A DNA stretch of 64,000 nt from Myxococcales bacterium (GCA_016793465.1 JAEUJW010000097.1:1-64000), one strand, 5' to 3'; positions 17,219 through 27,118 are shown, counted from the first letter of the stretch. Notes: generated by a model from the letters alone, not told the origin. Translations and numbers: made by a program.

Positions 17219-19074
17219 CCCGCCGCCTCGCCGCCTTACCGCTGCTCCTGCTCGCCTGCAACGAGCCCTCCGCGCCGGTCTACGACGACCCGCGCGAGCC
17301 CTGCGCCGACCGCAACCCGCGGCGCAGCCTCTACTGGGGCGACCTCCACGTGCACACCGCCTACTCGTTCGACGCCTGGATCGCCAGCGTGCGCACCGAC
17401 CCCGCCGGCGCCTACCGCTTCGCCCGCGGCGAGGAGGTCGCCGGCCAGCGCCTCCCGCGGCCGCTCGACTTCGCCGCCGTCACCGACCACTCCGAGTACC
17501 TCGCCGAGGTCGACGGCTGCATCACCCCCGGCTCGCCCGTATACGACACCGCGCTGTGCCAGACCTACCGCGCGGGCGACAACAACTCGCTGGTGAAGTT
17601 CGGCCTCGGCCTCGACACCGACGACCCCGCCCGCTTCCCCGAGCTGTGCGGCGCGGGCGGCCTCGACTGCCCCGCCCGCGCCGCGACGGTGTGGCAGCGC
17701 GTGCAGGACGCCGCCGAGCAGGCCTACGACCGCACGTCCGCCTGCGAGTTCACCTCGCTGGTCGCCTACGAGTGGAGCGGCTCGCGCGAGCTGTCCAACC
17801 TCCACCGCAACGTCATCTTCCGCACCCGCGACGTGCCGGCCCTGCCGATCTCCCACTTCGAGGCCCCGACCGCGCCCGAGCTGTGGACCCGCCTGCAGTC
17901 GGAGTGCCTCGACGGCCTGCCCGGCTGCGACGCGCTGGCGATCCCCCACAACTCGAACCTCAGCAACGGCAACCTGTTCGTGCCCGAGGCCCCGTCCGCG
18001 CCCGACGCCGCCGCCCACGCCCGCGTGCGCGCCGACCTCGAGCCGCTGCTCGAGGTCTTCCAGCACAAGAACGACAGCGAGTGCATGAACGGCATCGGCG
18101 GCCTCGGCGACCCCGACGAGCTGTGCGACTTCGAGAAGCTGCGCGTCGCCCCCGTCGAGGACTGCGGCGACGGCACCGGCAGCCGCGGCATCATCAACCT
18201 CGGCTGCGTGTCCCGCCTCGACTTCCTGCGCGGGATCTTGCTCGAGGGCATGCGCCAGCAGACCCTGCTCGGCGTCAACCCCTACCGCCTCGGCGTGCTC
18301 GCCAGCACCGACACCCACAACGGCACCCCCGGCAAGGTCGACGAGCGCACCTACTCCGGCCACTTCGGCGACCTCGAGCCCGACCCCATGAGCCGCCTCA
18401 CCGGCAACGTGCCCGCCGGACCCACCAACAACCCCGGCGGCGTGGTCGCCGTGTGGGCCGAGGAGAACTCCCGCGAGGCCATCTTCGACGCCCTCCGCCG
18501 CCGCGAGGTCTACGGCACCAGCGGCCCCCGCATCGCCGTGCGCATGTTCGCCGCCTGGCAGCTGCCCGCCGACCTGTGCGAGCGCCCCGACCTCGTCGAC
18601 GTCGCCGACGACGCCGGCGTGCCCATGGGCTCGGTCCTGCCCGGCCGCGGCCAGGCCCCGCGCGTCGTCGTCCAGGCCCAGCGCGACGTCGGCACCGCCG
18701 ACCTGCCCGGCGCCCCCCTCCAGCGCATACAAATAATCAAAGGCTGGCTCGACGAGGACGGCGCCGGCCACGTCACCGTGCACGACGTCGCCGGCACCAG
18801 CGAGACCGACGGCGTCGACGAGGCCACCTGCGAGCCCCGCGACGAGGGCAGCGACTCCCTGTGCAGCGTGTGGACCGACGAGACCTACGACCCCGCCCGC
18901 CCGACGTTTTATTACGCCCGCGTCGTCGAGGTCCCGACCTGCCGCTGGCACTGGCGCGACTGTTTAAAAATTGCCGAGCCCGAGCGCCCCGCGGTCTGCA
19001 GCGACCCGAAGCTGCCCCACGCCATCCAGGAGCGGGCGTGGACCAGCCCGGTGTGGATCGACCCGGCGCCCTGA
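17215..19074 (+). CDS. DUF3604 lipoprotein (PHP-like metal hydrolase fold)
   Basis: 619 residues. A short signal peptide ends in the lipobox LLLLAC. DUF3604 follows: LYWGDLHVHTAYSFDAW and FAAVTDHSEYL are the PHP-type histidine motifs for metal binding, with AIPHNSN, ASTDTHNGTPG and YGTSGPRIAVR further on. PHP-fold proteins are metal-dependent phosphoesterases, so a periplasmic hydrolase is likely, substrate unknown. ATG 17215 overlaps the HupE stop (ATGA). Rare AT-rich codon runs occur in RIQIIKG, TFYYAR and CLKIAE. Confidence 0.88.
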   Translation: MTRRLAALPLLLLACNEPSAPVYDDPREPCADRNPRRSLYWGDLHVHTAYSFDAWIASVRTDPAGAYRFARGEEVAGQRLPRPLDFAAVTDHSEYLAEVDGCITPGSPVYDTALCQTYRAGDNNSLVKFGLGLDTDDPARFPELCGAGGLDCPARAATVWQRVQDAAEQAYDRTSACEFTSLVAYEWSGSRELSNLHRNVIFRTRDVPALPISHFEAPTAPELWTRLQSECLDGLPGCDALAIPHNSNLSNGNLFVPEAPSAPDAAAHARVRADLEPLLEVFQHKNDSECMNGIGGLGDPDELCDFEKLRVAPVEDCGDGTGSRGIINLGCVSRLDFLRGILLEGMRQQTLLGVNPYRLGVLASTDTHNGTPGKVDERTYSGHFGDLEPDPMSRLTGNVPAGPTNNPGGVVAVWAEENSREAIFDALRRREVYGTSGPRIAVRMFAAWQLPADLCERPDLVDVADDAGVPMGSVLPGRGQAPRVVVQAQRDVGTADLPGAPLQRIQIIKGWLDEDGAGHVTVHDVAGTSETDGVDEATCEPRDEGSDSLCSVWTDETYDPARPTFYYARVVEVPTCRWHWRDCLKIAEPERPAVCSDPKLPHAIQERAWTSPVWIDPAP

Positions 19075-19380
19075 GCGACGAGCGCCGTCCGCGGCGCGGA
19101 TGCGGCGCATGTCGGCGAGCGACGGCCGCTCGACGCGATGCACGTGCACGACGAGGCCGTCGAGGTCGAGGGTCGTCGCGCCGCGCCGTCACGCATTGCG
19201 CCGCGAGGTGCACGATCTTCGCCGCTCGCGCTCGCGTCGAGCGGGAGCGGAACCGGCATGTGATGACACGAAACAGCGAGGTGGTGCACGCGGAGCCCCC
19301 TTGCCGTTACGGCAGGAGCACTCCGTTTGCGTAGATCCCGACGCGGCCCGGGGACCTTGTAGCGACCCGGGGGCGGCACG
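19075..19380. other. 306-bp intergenic region, no gene recognised
   Basis: No convincing ORF, promoter or terminator. On the minus strand a short stretch reads LDGLVVHVHRVERPSLADM, which could be a decayed coding remnant, but it cannot be supported. Confidence 0.5.
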
Positions 19381-20331
19381 ATGATGACCGGCATGGGCAG
19401 GCTTCAGCAGGAGAACGGCCGCGCCTCGTGGCCCTTGCCCACGCGGTGCCTGCTCGGACGCTCTCGGGCCTGCCCGATCCGGCTCACGGAGCCCGAGGTG
19501 TCCGGCGAGCACGCGCTGCTGCGCTGGGTCAGCGGCGTCTGGGAGCTGCAGGATCTCCACAGCCGCAACGGCACTTTCCTCGACGGACGACTGCTCCCCT
19601 CGGGCCAGCGCGTCACGCTCGTGCGAGGCTCCGTGCTCGGATTCGGGCGACCCGACGGGTATGTGCTGATCGACGCTGAACCGCCGCAGCCGTTCGCGGT
19701 GCACGTCCGCACCGCCGACGTCGTCGAGGCGGACGGCGGCTTGCTCGCCATCCCGCACCGTCAGCGCCCCGAACAGATGATCTACCGCGACCGCCACGGC
19801 TGGTCGCTCGAGCAGGCCGGCGACGTCGTGAGCGTCGAGGACGGCGAGGTCGTCCAGACCAGCGCCGGCGCGTGGCGCCTGCATCTGCCGGAGCAGCTGG
19901 TCCAGACGTGCGAGGGCGGCCCGCCGGGGCTCACCGTCGCGTCGCTGTCGCTGCGCTTCCGCGTCAGCCGCGACGAGGAGTACGTCGAGCTCGTCGCGTT
20001 CAACGGCCCTCGCAGCTTCGACCTCAAGGCGCGCGCGCACCACTATCCGCTCCTGCAGCTCGCGCGCATCCGGCTGGCGGACCCCAATCAATCCCCGGAG
20101 CAGCAGGGCTGGGTGCATCAGGCGGATCTGCTGCGTCAGCTCGGCAGCGACGCGAACCGCCTGCACCTGGACTTCTACCGCCTGCGCCGCCAGCTCGTCG
20201 AGATCGGGGTCGAGGACGCGGCGCAGATCGTCGAGCGTCGCTCGGGCACGCGGCAGCTGCGGATCGGCGTGGCGCGGCTCGAGATCACACAACTGACGCA
20301 GGGTGTGCTCTCGGACGGCGGGCCCCTGTAG
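19381..20331 (+). CDS. FHA-domain protein with C-terminal winged-helix-like region
   Basis: 316 residues. An N-terminal forkhead-associated domain (about 18-90) carries LLGRSRACPIRL, the SGEHALLRW core and LHSRNGTFLDG, the usual phosphothreonine-binding set. The middle (about 95-200) is unassigned. The C-terminal part (HHYPLLQLARIRLADP to YRLRRQLVEIGVEDAAQIVERR) resembles a DNA-binding winged helix as found in FHA-linked myxobacterial regulators. It directly precedes a Ser/Thr kinase (61 bases), whose phosphorylation events it may read (inference). Confidence 0.8.
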   Translation: MMTGMGRLQQENGRASWPLPTRCLLGRSRACPIRLTEPEVSGEHALLRWVSGVWELQDLHSRNGTFLDGRLLPSGQRVTLVRGSVLGFGRPDGYVLIDAEPPQPFAVHVRTADVVEADGGLLAIPHRQRPEQMIYRDRHGWSLEQAGDVVSVEDGEVVQTSAGAWRLHLPEQLVQTCEGGPPGLTVASLSLRFRVSRDEEYVELVAFNGPRSFDLKARAHHYPLLQLARIRLADPNQSPEQQGWVHQADLLRQLGSDANRLHLDFYRLRRQLVEIGVEDAAQIVERRSGTRQLRIGVARLEITQLTQGVLSDGGPL

Positions 20332-20392
20332 CAGACATCATACGCCGCAGACAGTAGTGGCGGGCGCCGGTCTCAATGACACTGCCTCGAAC

Positions 20393-23300
20393 ATGTGGCC
20401 CGAGACCCCGGACACGCTGGCGTCGCCGACGAGCGCCAGCCGCCGCTCGGACGTCGCCCCGACGCGCGTCGGTCACTACGTCGTGCTGCGACCGCTGGGC
20501 AGCGGCGGCATGGGCGTGGTCTACGAGGGCCTCGACGAGCGGCTCGCTCGTAAGGTCGCGATCAAGAGCTTCCACCACGCCGACGGTCCGAACGGCCGCT
20601 CGCTGCGCGAGGCCCAGGCGCTCGCCCGCCTCGCCCACCCCAACGTCGTCGCCGTCCACGAGGTGCTCGTCGTCGACGGTCACCTCTACATCGTGATGGA
20701 GCTCGTCGCCGGCCGGACCCTGCGCACCTGGCTCGACGAGTGCCGGCCGTCCCGGGCCCGCCGCCTCGACGCGCTGATCCAGGCCGGACGCGGCATCGCG
20801 GCGGCCCACGCGGCCGGCCTCGTCCACCGCGACTTCAAGCCCGACAACATCATGGTCGGCGACGACGACCGCGTGCGGGTCATGGACTTCGGCCTCGCGC
20901 GGGGGACCGGACCGGGCGAGACCTCGCCCGAGTGCGACGAGACGCTGGTCAGCGCCAACAGCCTGCTGACCAGAGACGTCACGGCCGCCGGCGTCGTGCT
21001 CGGCACGCCCGGCTACATGGCCCCCGAGCAGTACGGCGGCCGCACCACCGATGTCCGCAGCGACATCTTCTCGTTCTGCGTGGTGCTGTTCGAGGCGCTG
21101 CACGGCTGCCGTCCATTCGTCGGCCGCAACGCGCTCGAGATCGGCGGGGCGACGCTGCAGGGCCGCATCACGCGGCCGGCCGCCGACGACGTGCCGGCCT
21201 GGCTCGACGCCGTCATCCGCCGCGGCCTCGCCGTCGACCCCGAGGCGCGCTGGCCGACGATGGCCGCCGTGCTCGACGTCCTCACCCGCGACCCGAGCGC
21301 CGGGCGCCGCCGGCTCCTGCGCGCCGTCGGGGTCGCCCTGATGGCCGGCCTGGTCGCCGCCGCGCTGTCCTTCGCCTACGTGGCCCGCACCCGCTCCGCC
21401 GCCGTCGCCCGCGGCGAGGCCCTCGCCGCCGAGCGCCTCGCCGCCGTCGAGGCGGGCATCGCCCGCGCCACCGCCGACGGCGACCTCGCCGCCGCCGACG
21501 ACGCCTTCCACGCGTTCGTCTCGGACCCGGCCCACCGCGGGACCGGCGCCCTCGCCCTCGCCTGGCAACACCGCGGCGACCGCAGCCGCAGCGACCCCGT
21601 CGCCGCCCACGCCGCCTACGCCGAGGCCTACACCCTCGCGCGCCGCCCCGAAGACGCCTCCGCGGCCCTCCGCGGCCTCGCCGGCGCCCTCCACGACGGC
21701 TGGCAGGCGAGCGCGCTCGAGCGGACCCTCGCCCTGCTGCACGCGCGCGGCGTCGACGACCCCGCGCTGGCCGGTCCGCGCCTCGACGCCGCCCTGTGGC
21801 AGCGCGACCTGGCCGGGGCGCTCGCCGAGCTCGACCCGCCGGACCACCCGCAGGCCGCGTGGCGGCCGCTGCTCGCCCACCTCGGGGACGCGCGCGCCGG
21901 GCACCGCGCCGTGAAGGCGCTGACGACCCTGCCGCCGGGCGCGGCCGCCCGACTCGCGGTGCTCGGGCCCGACGCGCGGGACGTCGTGCTGCTGAGCGAG
22001 ACCCTCGCGGAGGTCGGGCGCTGGTCCGGCGACACCCGGGAGGTCAACCTGGTCCCGGGGACATCCTGGGTGCTGGCCCACACGCGCGACACGCTGTCGC
22101 TGATCGACGCGCTCGCCCCCCGGTCGACGCTGTGGAGCGGCCGCTCGTCGGTCCCGGCCCACCGCGCCGCGGCGCTCGACCCGACCGGCGACGGCGCGCC
22201 CGCGCTGGTGTTCGGGCGGTCCGCGCCGACGCTCGGCTTTCGCCGCGTCGACGGCCTCGGCGGCCCGGCCCCGCAGGAGCGCGCGGCCCACTCCGCGACC
22301 GACGCGCTCGACTCGGCGCTCGAGGCCGTCGTGGTCGCCGACCTCGACGGCGACGGCCGCGACGAGCTCGCCGCCGCGGTCGGCGCGTGGCACAGCTTCG
22401 ACCTGCGGGTGTTCCGCTCCGGGCCCGACGGCGCGCTCACGCTGGCCGCCCGCCGCCGCGTCGGCCGCATCGGGTCGCTCGCCGCCGTCCGCCGCGGCGA
22501 CGACCTCCTCCTCGCCGCGGTGACCGACGGCTCGTGCCCCGCGCCCGACATCTTCCCCGAGCCCCCGCACACCGGCGTCGCGCCCGGCGTTCACCTGTTC
22601 CAGTGGACAGGCGACGACCTGCGCCCCGCCGGCGCGATCCTCCTGCCGCACGGTCCGGCGGCCCCGCGCTTCGACGCCGGGCCCGCGGCCGTCGCCGCCG
22701 ACCTCGACGGCGACGGCCGCGAGGACCTCGCCGTCGCCCTCAGCGCCCGCGGACGCCCCTGGTCCCTGCTCCTCCGCCAGACCGACGCCGGCTTCGACGC
22801 CCGCTACCTCGCCGACACCCGGACCTGGGGCGCCGCCCAGCTCGACGACGACGCGCCGGTCGAGCTCCTCGTGTCCGCCGGGCCCGACCACGGCCTCTAC
22901 GCGCTCGGCGCCGGCGACGGGCGCCTGCCCGACGCCCGCGAGCCCGCCGTCGCCTCGACGCCGCGCTCGGTCGCCGACCCGCTGCTCTCCGAGCGCCTGA
23001 CCCGCGCCGAGGACCTCGCCCTCATCGGCCTGACCGCCCGCGCCGCCGACAGCCTGCGCGAGACCGCCGACCTCGCCGCCGACCCGCGCGACCGCCTCGC
23101 CCTCCTCGACCGCGCCGCCGAGCTGTTCTCCGCCGACGGCGACGACCACGCCGTCCTCGCCGTCGACCGCCTCGTCCGCGCCGACCACGCCCACGCCCCC
23201 GGCGCGCTCGCCCGCGACGCCCGCGCCCGCGTCCGCCTCGGCCGCTACGACGAGGCGCTCGCCGACGTCGAGGCGCTCGCCGACGTCGCCGTGTCGGAGG

Positions 23301-24691
23301 AGCACGTCGCCCTCGCCCGCGACCTCGGCCGCCAGCTGGCGCCGCTCGTCGACGTCGGCGCGCGCGTCGACCTCCGCTTCGACGTCCCGCTGGCGAGGGC
23401 CTGGCGCGTGCACCGGCCCGGCGCCGTGCGGCGCGACCCGACCCGCGCCGCCCTCGCGTTCGTGATCCCGTCCGCGCCGGAGCCGGTCGCCGACCTGCCG
23501 ATCGCCTGGGACGGCGGCCCGCTCGAGCTGGAGTTCGACCTCGACCTCGAGCGCCTCGAGTACGGCGCCTGCGTGCGCGCGGCGCTCCTCGACGAGGCCG
23601 GCGAACCGTGGCTCGGCGCCGGCTACTGCGCGCTCGGCGGGGGCGGGCGGCTGATGCACATCGCCCGCTGGAAGCTCGGCGCCGGCCGCTGGCACGACGG
23701 CCGCCAGACCGTCGTGCCGTCGGCCACCCGCCGCCGCCGCGTCCACATGCGCCTCGCCTGGTTCCCGACCCGCGGCGCCGCCGAGTGCATCCTCGACGAC
23801 GGCGAGAGCGTCCACCGCATGACCCTCACCGGCCTCGCGCCGCCCCCCGGGCGCCAGCGCCTCGCGCTCGGCGCCTTCACCACCGACCTCGACCCGGCCC
23901 TCGCCGCCGGCGACCTGCGCAGCCTCGTGCTCCGCGGCGCCCGCCTGGTCGAACCCTCGCGGGAGGACGTCGCGCTGCACTGGCCCGCGCTGCGGCTCGC
24001 CGAGCACGAGCCGCGGGCCGCGAGCGAGGCGCTGCTCGTCGCCGCGGCCGCGCACCCGCGGGCCGACCTCGTCCGCCTGCTGGCGCGCGACGAGCTCGGC
24101 GACCTCGCCGGGCTCGCGCCCGCGGCCGCCGCCGTGCTCGCCCACCGCGACGACCGCGCCTGGCTCGCCGACCTCGCGCTCGTGCTGCGCACGCGGCCGC
24201 TGGCCGCCGCCGCCCTGCGCGCCGAGGGTGGCTCCGCGCTGCTGCCCGTGCTCGCCGCCACCTGGTCGCTGACCGGCCCCCACCGCAACGACCCCGACAT
24301 CCGCCGCCTCGCCCTCGACGCCCTCGACGGCCTCGACGAGACGATCCCCGCGACCCCCGACGAGGCCCGCGCGCTGCGTCGACTGCTGGCCGCTCGCGGC
24401 CGGATCTGGGCGCGCAGCGGCGACCTGACGCGGGCCCGCCGCGACCTCGAGGCCGCCGCGGCGATCCCCCTCGGCGACCCCGCGGACGACGACGCCCTCG
24501 CCGAGCTCGTCGCGCTCCACGTCGAGCTCTCGCGCCAGCTCGTCGACACCGCCCCCGACGCCTCCCGCGAGCACGCGCTCGCGGCGGTCCGCCTCGCCGC
24601 GTCGGCCGACGTCCACGAGCGCGTCGCCGCCGAGACGGAGCCGACGCGGCCGATCGCCGCGCCCGCGGGTCGCGAGCTCCGCGCGCGCTGA
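20393..24691 (+). CDS. Giant membrane Ser/Thr protein kinase with FG-GAP-like repeats
   Basis: 1432 residues. Protein kinase domain about 25-300: glycine loop LGSGGMGVVYEG, VAIKSF lysine, HRDFKPDNIMV catalytic loop, DFGLARG and GTPGYMAPEQY. One membrane helix (about 308-330, VGVALMAGLVAAALSFAYV). The large remainder, probably exported, contains two calcium-loop FG-GAP-like repeats (ADLDGDGRDELAAAV and ADLDGDGREDLAVAL), then helical repeats and a jelly-roll-like portion. The ATG at 20393 (MWPETPDTL) is preferred; GTG 20357 in frame is possible. It probably senses an extracytoplasmic ligand and signals through phosphorylation, with the FHA protein upstream as a plausible reader. Confidence 0.9.
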   Translation: MWPETPDTLASPTSASRRSDVAPTRVGHYVVLRPLGSGGMGVVYEGLDERLARKVAIKSFHHADGPNGRSLREAQALARLAHPNVVAVHEVLVVDGHLYIVMELVAGRTLRTWLDECRPSRARRLDALIQAGRGIAAAHAAGLVHRDFKPDNIMVGDDDRVRVMDFGLARGTGPGETSPECDETLVSANSLLTRDVTAAGVVLGTPGYMAPEQYGGRTTDVRSDIFSFCVVLFEALHGCRPFVGRNALEIGGATLQGRITRPAADDVPAWLDAVIRRGLAVDPEARWPTMAAVLDVLTRDPSAGRRRLLRAVGVALMAGLVAAALSFAYVARTRSAAVARGEALAAERLAAVEAGIARATADGDLAAADDAFHAFVSDPAHRGTGALALAWQHRGDRSRSDPVAAHAAYAEAYTLARRPEDASAALRGLAGALHDGWQASALERTLALLHARGVDDPALAGPRLDAALWQRDLAGALAELDPPDHPQAAWRPLLAHLGDARAGHRAVKALTTLPPGAAARLAVLGPDARDVVLLSETLAEVGRWSGDTREVNLVPGTSWVLAHTRDTLSLIDALAPRSTLWSGRSSVPAHRAAALDPTGDGAPALVFGRSAPTLGFRRVDGLGGPAPQERAAHSATDALDSALEAVVVADLDGDGRDELAAAVGAWHSFDLRVFRSGPDGALTLAARRRVGRIGSLAAVRRGDDLLLAAVTDGSCPAPDIFPEPPHTGVAPGVHLFQWTGDDLRPAGAILLPHGPAAPRFDAGPAAVAADLDGDGREDLAVALSARGRPWSLLLRQTDAGFDARYLADTRTWGAAQLDDDAPVELLVSAGPDHGLYALGAGDGRLPDAREPAVASTPRSVADPLLSERLTRAEDLALIGLTARAADSLRETADLAADPRDRLALLDRAAELFSADGDDHAVLAVDRLVRADHAHAPGALARDARARVRLGRYDEALADVEALADVAVSEEHVALARDLGRQLAPLVDVGARVDLRFDVPLARAWRVHRPGAVRRDPTRAALAFVIPSAPEPVADLPIAWDGGPLELEFDLDLERLEYGACVRAALLDEAGEPWLGAGYCALGGGGRLMHIARWKLGAGRWHDGRQTVVPSATRRRRVHMRLAWFPTRGAAECILDDGESVHRMTLTGLAPPPGRQRLALGAFTTDLDPALAAGDLRSLVLRGARLVEPSREDVALHWPALRLAEHEPRAASEALLVAAAAHPRADLVRLLARDELGDLAGLAPAAAAVLAHRDDRAWLADLALVLRTRPLAAAALRAEGGSALLPVLAATWSLTGPHRNDPDIRRLALDALDGLDETIPATPDEARALRRLLAARGRIWARSGDLTRARRDLEAAAAIPLGDPADDDALAELVALHVELSRQLVDTAPDASREHALAAVRLAASADVHERVAAETEPTRPIAAPAGRELRAR

Positions 24692-24883
24692 GCCCTCGGC
24701 ATATATGGTCGTCCCTCGCGCGAAGGTCCACACATTCGGATCCTCGGCGGCGCGCGTCCGCCGACGACGACGCAATGCGAGTCCCGCTGTAATTGGTCTG
24801 AAATCGACGTTCCTCGGCGACTCCTCCACACTGCGTATTGACCGTCGCTCGCCGCCTTGGGCCGCCGCGACGGGAATGTCCCC

Positions 24884-26425
24884 ATGGCCGTCTATGATAC
24901 AGGCAGCGAGCGGATCATCGTCCGGATCGTCTATGACGGTCTGCAGGGCGCGGGCAAGTCCACCCATATCCGCCAGCTCGCGGCCCAGCTGAAGGCCGTG
25001 GTCCCGCCGCCGTGCACGATCCCCGGCGCGATCGCCAACGAGGCCCAGTCGCAGATCGACTGGATCGAGGTCCGCGCCGGCAAGGTCGAGGACCGACGCG
25101 TCGACTGCCAGGTGATCGCCGTGCCGAGCTCGGAGCGGTTCCTCCGCCTCCGACCTCACCTCTATCAGACCGCCGACGTCGTCGTGCTCGTCGCCGACAG
25201 CACCGCCGTCGAACCGGCCCGCTTCCAGCGCCACGTCATCGCCCTGCGTCACACCGGCCGCGACCGCAAGCTGCTCCTCCTCGCCAACAAGCAGGACCTG
25301 CCCGGCGCGCTGCCCCCGTCCGAGCTCGCCCAGCGCCTCGGCCAGCTGTCCCCGTTCGCGACCCTGCCCTCCGACGCGGCCCGCGGCGTCGGCGTGCACG
25401 AGGCCTTCGAGGCCGCCATCGGCCACACCCTCGACGCCCTGCGCGCGCTCGTCCGCGAGGGCCGCCTCTCCGCCATCGCCGGCTCCGGCGCCTCGCTCCG
25501 CCAGCTCCGCGACGTCATCGCCCTCTACTCCCCGCGCAACCACGCCTCCGACCACGGGCGGGCCCTGAGCGCCCACCTCCGCGAACTCGCCTCCGCGCGC
25601 GCCACCGGCGTCGCCACCGTCACCCACGGCCCCACCTCCGCCAACGTGGTGTTCTCCGAGGGCCTCGTCGCGCACGTCGAGTACCCCGTCGGCGACGCCT
25701 CGGTCGAGGACAGCCTCGCCCAGCGCCTCGGCCTCGACCCTCAGGTCGCCGCCGAGCTGCGGGTCGAGGCCCGCGCCCGCGGCGAGCTGTTCGCCACCGC
25801 CGTGGCGACCCAGCGCCTCGCCCCCGGCTCGCGCCTGCTGCCGGCGCTGCAGGACGCCCTGCGGTCGCGCCTCGCCGCGCTCGTCGGCGAGATGAGCCCG
25901 AGGTTTCACCACCAATTCACAGCGGGCCCGCAGCGGGTGGCGAGGGCCCTGCTCGCCCCGCTCGAGGCGTTGCTCGCCAGCCCGGAACCACAACCGTCGT
26001 CACCCGTCAGCCTGTCGAAGGAGAAGCTCATGTCCACCGAATCGATCATCAAGCGCGCCCAGAAAGACATCCCGAAGTGCGTCGCCGCCGGCCTCGTCGA
26101 CCTCGACTCCGGCATGCTCCTCAACGTCAAGACCGTCGACAGCCACCCGCAGGAGGTGCTCGACCTCGTCGCCGCGGCGACCCGTGACCTCTACGAGGGC
26201 GACAACGTGACCGCGATCGAGAACATGTTCAAGCGGATCCGCGGGACCAAGACCGACGAGCACTACTTCCAGCAGATCATCGTCATGTCGCGCAACCTGA
26301 TCCACTTCTTCGGCCGCCTCACCAGCAACCAGCGCATCGTCGTCGTCGCCGTCTGCCGCGCCGACGCCAACCTCGGGCTGATCCTCGCGCAGGGCCGCGC
26401 GATCTGCACCAGCGAGTCGATCTGA
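24884..26425 (+). CDS. Small-GTPase-like protein fused in frame to a roadblock-like domain
   Basis: 513 residues from ATG 24884. Residues 20-200 form a Ras/Arf/MglA-like G domain: P-loop GLQGAGKST, an ADVVVLVADST switch strand and LLANKQDLPGA (NKxD guanine specificity). A middle region (about 205-360) is unassigned. After a Pro/Ser linker the last 131 residues match a small roadblock/LC7-like protein usually encoded alone. No stop separates the two parts, yet a strong ribosome site precedes the second, so both a fusion and a free roadblock protein may be made. Roadblock proteins act as GAPs or partners of such GTPases. It is the first gene of a signalling operon. Confidence 0.8.
   Translation: MAVYDTGSERIIVRIVYDGLQGAGKSTHIRQLAAQLKAVVPPPCTIPGAIANEAQSQIDWIEVRAGKVEDRRVDCQVIAVPSSERFLRLRPHLYQTADVVVLVADSTAVEPARFQRHVIALRHTGRDRKLLLLANKQDLPGALPPSELAQRLGQLSPFATLPSDAARGVGVHEAFEAAIGHTLDALRALVREGRLSAIAGSGASLRQLRDVIALYSPRNHASDHGRALSAHLRELASARATGVATVTHGPTSANVVFSEGLVAHVEYPVGDASVEDSLAQRLGLDPQVAAELRVEARARGELFATAVATQRLAPGSRLLPALQDALRSRLAALVGEMSPRFHHQFTAGPQRVARALLAPLEALLASPEPQPSSPVSLSKEKLMSTESIIKRAQKDIPKCVAAGLVDLDSGMLLNVKTVDSHPQEVLDLVAAATRDLYEGDNVTAIENMFKRIRGTKTDEHYFQQIIVMSRNLIHFFGRLTSNQRIVVVAVCRADANLGLILAQGRAICTSESI
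26030..26425 (+). CDS. Possible independent roadblock/LC7-like product (internal start)
   Basis: An internal ATG at 26030 in the same frame as the GTPase gene is preceded by AAGGAG at 7 bases, an excellent ribosome site in a genome where such sites are sparse. It would give 131 residues (MSTESIIKRAQKDIPKCVA to the stop). The protein is compact with a DEHYFQQIIVMSRNLIHFF core and matches stand-alone proteins of this type that I recall in other proteobacteria. Whether it is made separately, only as a fusion, or both, cannot be decided from sequence. Confidence 0.55.
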   Translation: MSTESIIKRAQKDIPKCVAAGLVDLDSGMLLNVKTVDSHPQEVLDLVAAATRDLYEGDNVTAIENMFKRIRGTKTDEHYFQQIIVMSRNLIHFFGRLTSNQRIVVVAVCRADANLGLILAQGRAICTSESI

Positions 26426-26440
26426 CCGCCGCGGGCCGCC

Positions 26441-27115
26441 ATGATCACCCTGCGCGACGTCCAGGCCGGCTACGGCGACCGCATCGCCCTGCGCGACCTC
26501 TGCTGCGTGCTCCGCCCCGACCGCACGACCGCCGTCCTCGGCCCCGGCGGCAGCGGCAAGAGCACCCTGCTGCGCGTCCTCGCCGGCGCCCCGCGGCCGG
26601 ACGCGTGGTGCTCCGGCGTCGTCGACGGCGTGACCAGGCCCGTCTCGTGGATGACCCAGCACCACGAGCCCGCCGAGCTCCTCACGACGCTCGGCGCCCT
26701 GCTCGGGCCCGAGCCGGAGCGCGAGCGGGCCGTCGCCCGCGTGTGGGACGACGGCCCCGCCGCGGCGCTCGTGCGCGGGGCCCTCGACGCGCCGCTCGCG
26801 TCGCTGAGCACGTCCACGCGCCGGATCGTCGCGCTGACGGCCGCGCTGGCGCGCCCGGCCGGGCTCGTCCTCCTCGACGAGCCCGAGGCCGGCGCCTCGC
26901 CGCGCGAGCTGGCCTGGATCTCCGCCGCCCTCGACCGCATGCGCGGCCAGCGGACGGTCGTCCTCGTCACGCACAGCCTCGAGCTCGCGGGCACGGCCTC
27001 GGACGACGCCCTGTTCCTGCTCGACGGCATCCTGATCGAGGCGGCCGCCACCGACACATTCTTCAACGCGCCGGTGAACCCGCGGACGCGCGACCTGATC
27101 ACCTACGGAGGATGA
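26441..27115 (+). CDS. ABC-type ATPase with degenerate signature
   Basis: 224 residues. Walker A GPGGSGKSTLL (about 33-43), Walker B GLVLLDEPEAGAS and the H-loop VLVTHSLELAG are intact, but the ABC signature is LASLSTSTRRIVALT instead of LSGGQ. No permease is nearby. It lies between a GTPase and a dual-specificity phosphatase in one operon (gaps of 15 and 3 bases), which suggests an accessory or regulatory ATPase rather than a transporter (inference). Helicase- or repair-type ABC proteins also lack membrane partners, but this protein is too short for those. Confidence 0.8.
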   Translation: MITLRDVQAGYGDRIALRDLCCVLRPDRTTAVLGPGGSGKSTLLRVLAGAPRPDAWCSGVVDGVTRPVSWMTQHHEPAELLTTLGALLGPEPERERAVARVWDDGPAAALVRGALDAPLASLSTSTRRIVALTAALARPAGLVLLDEPEAGASPRELAWISAALDRMRGQRTVVLVTHSLELAGTASDDALFLLDGILIEAAATDTFFNAPVNPRTRDLITYGG

Positions 27116-27118
27116 CGC

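Noticed and set aside
19075..19380. Short protein-like stretch on the minus strand
   Set aside because: No start, stop context or recognisable domain; too little evidence for a gene.
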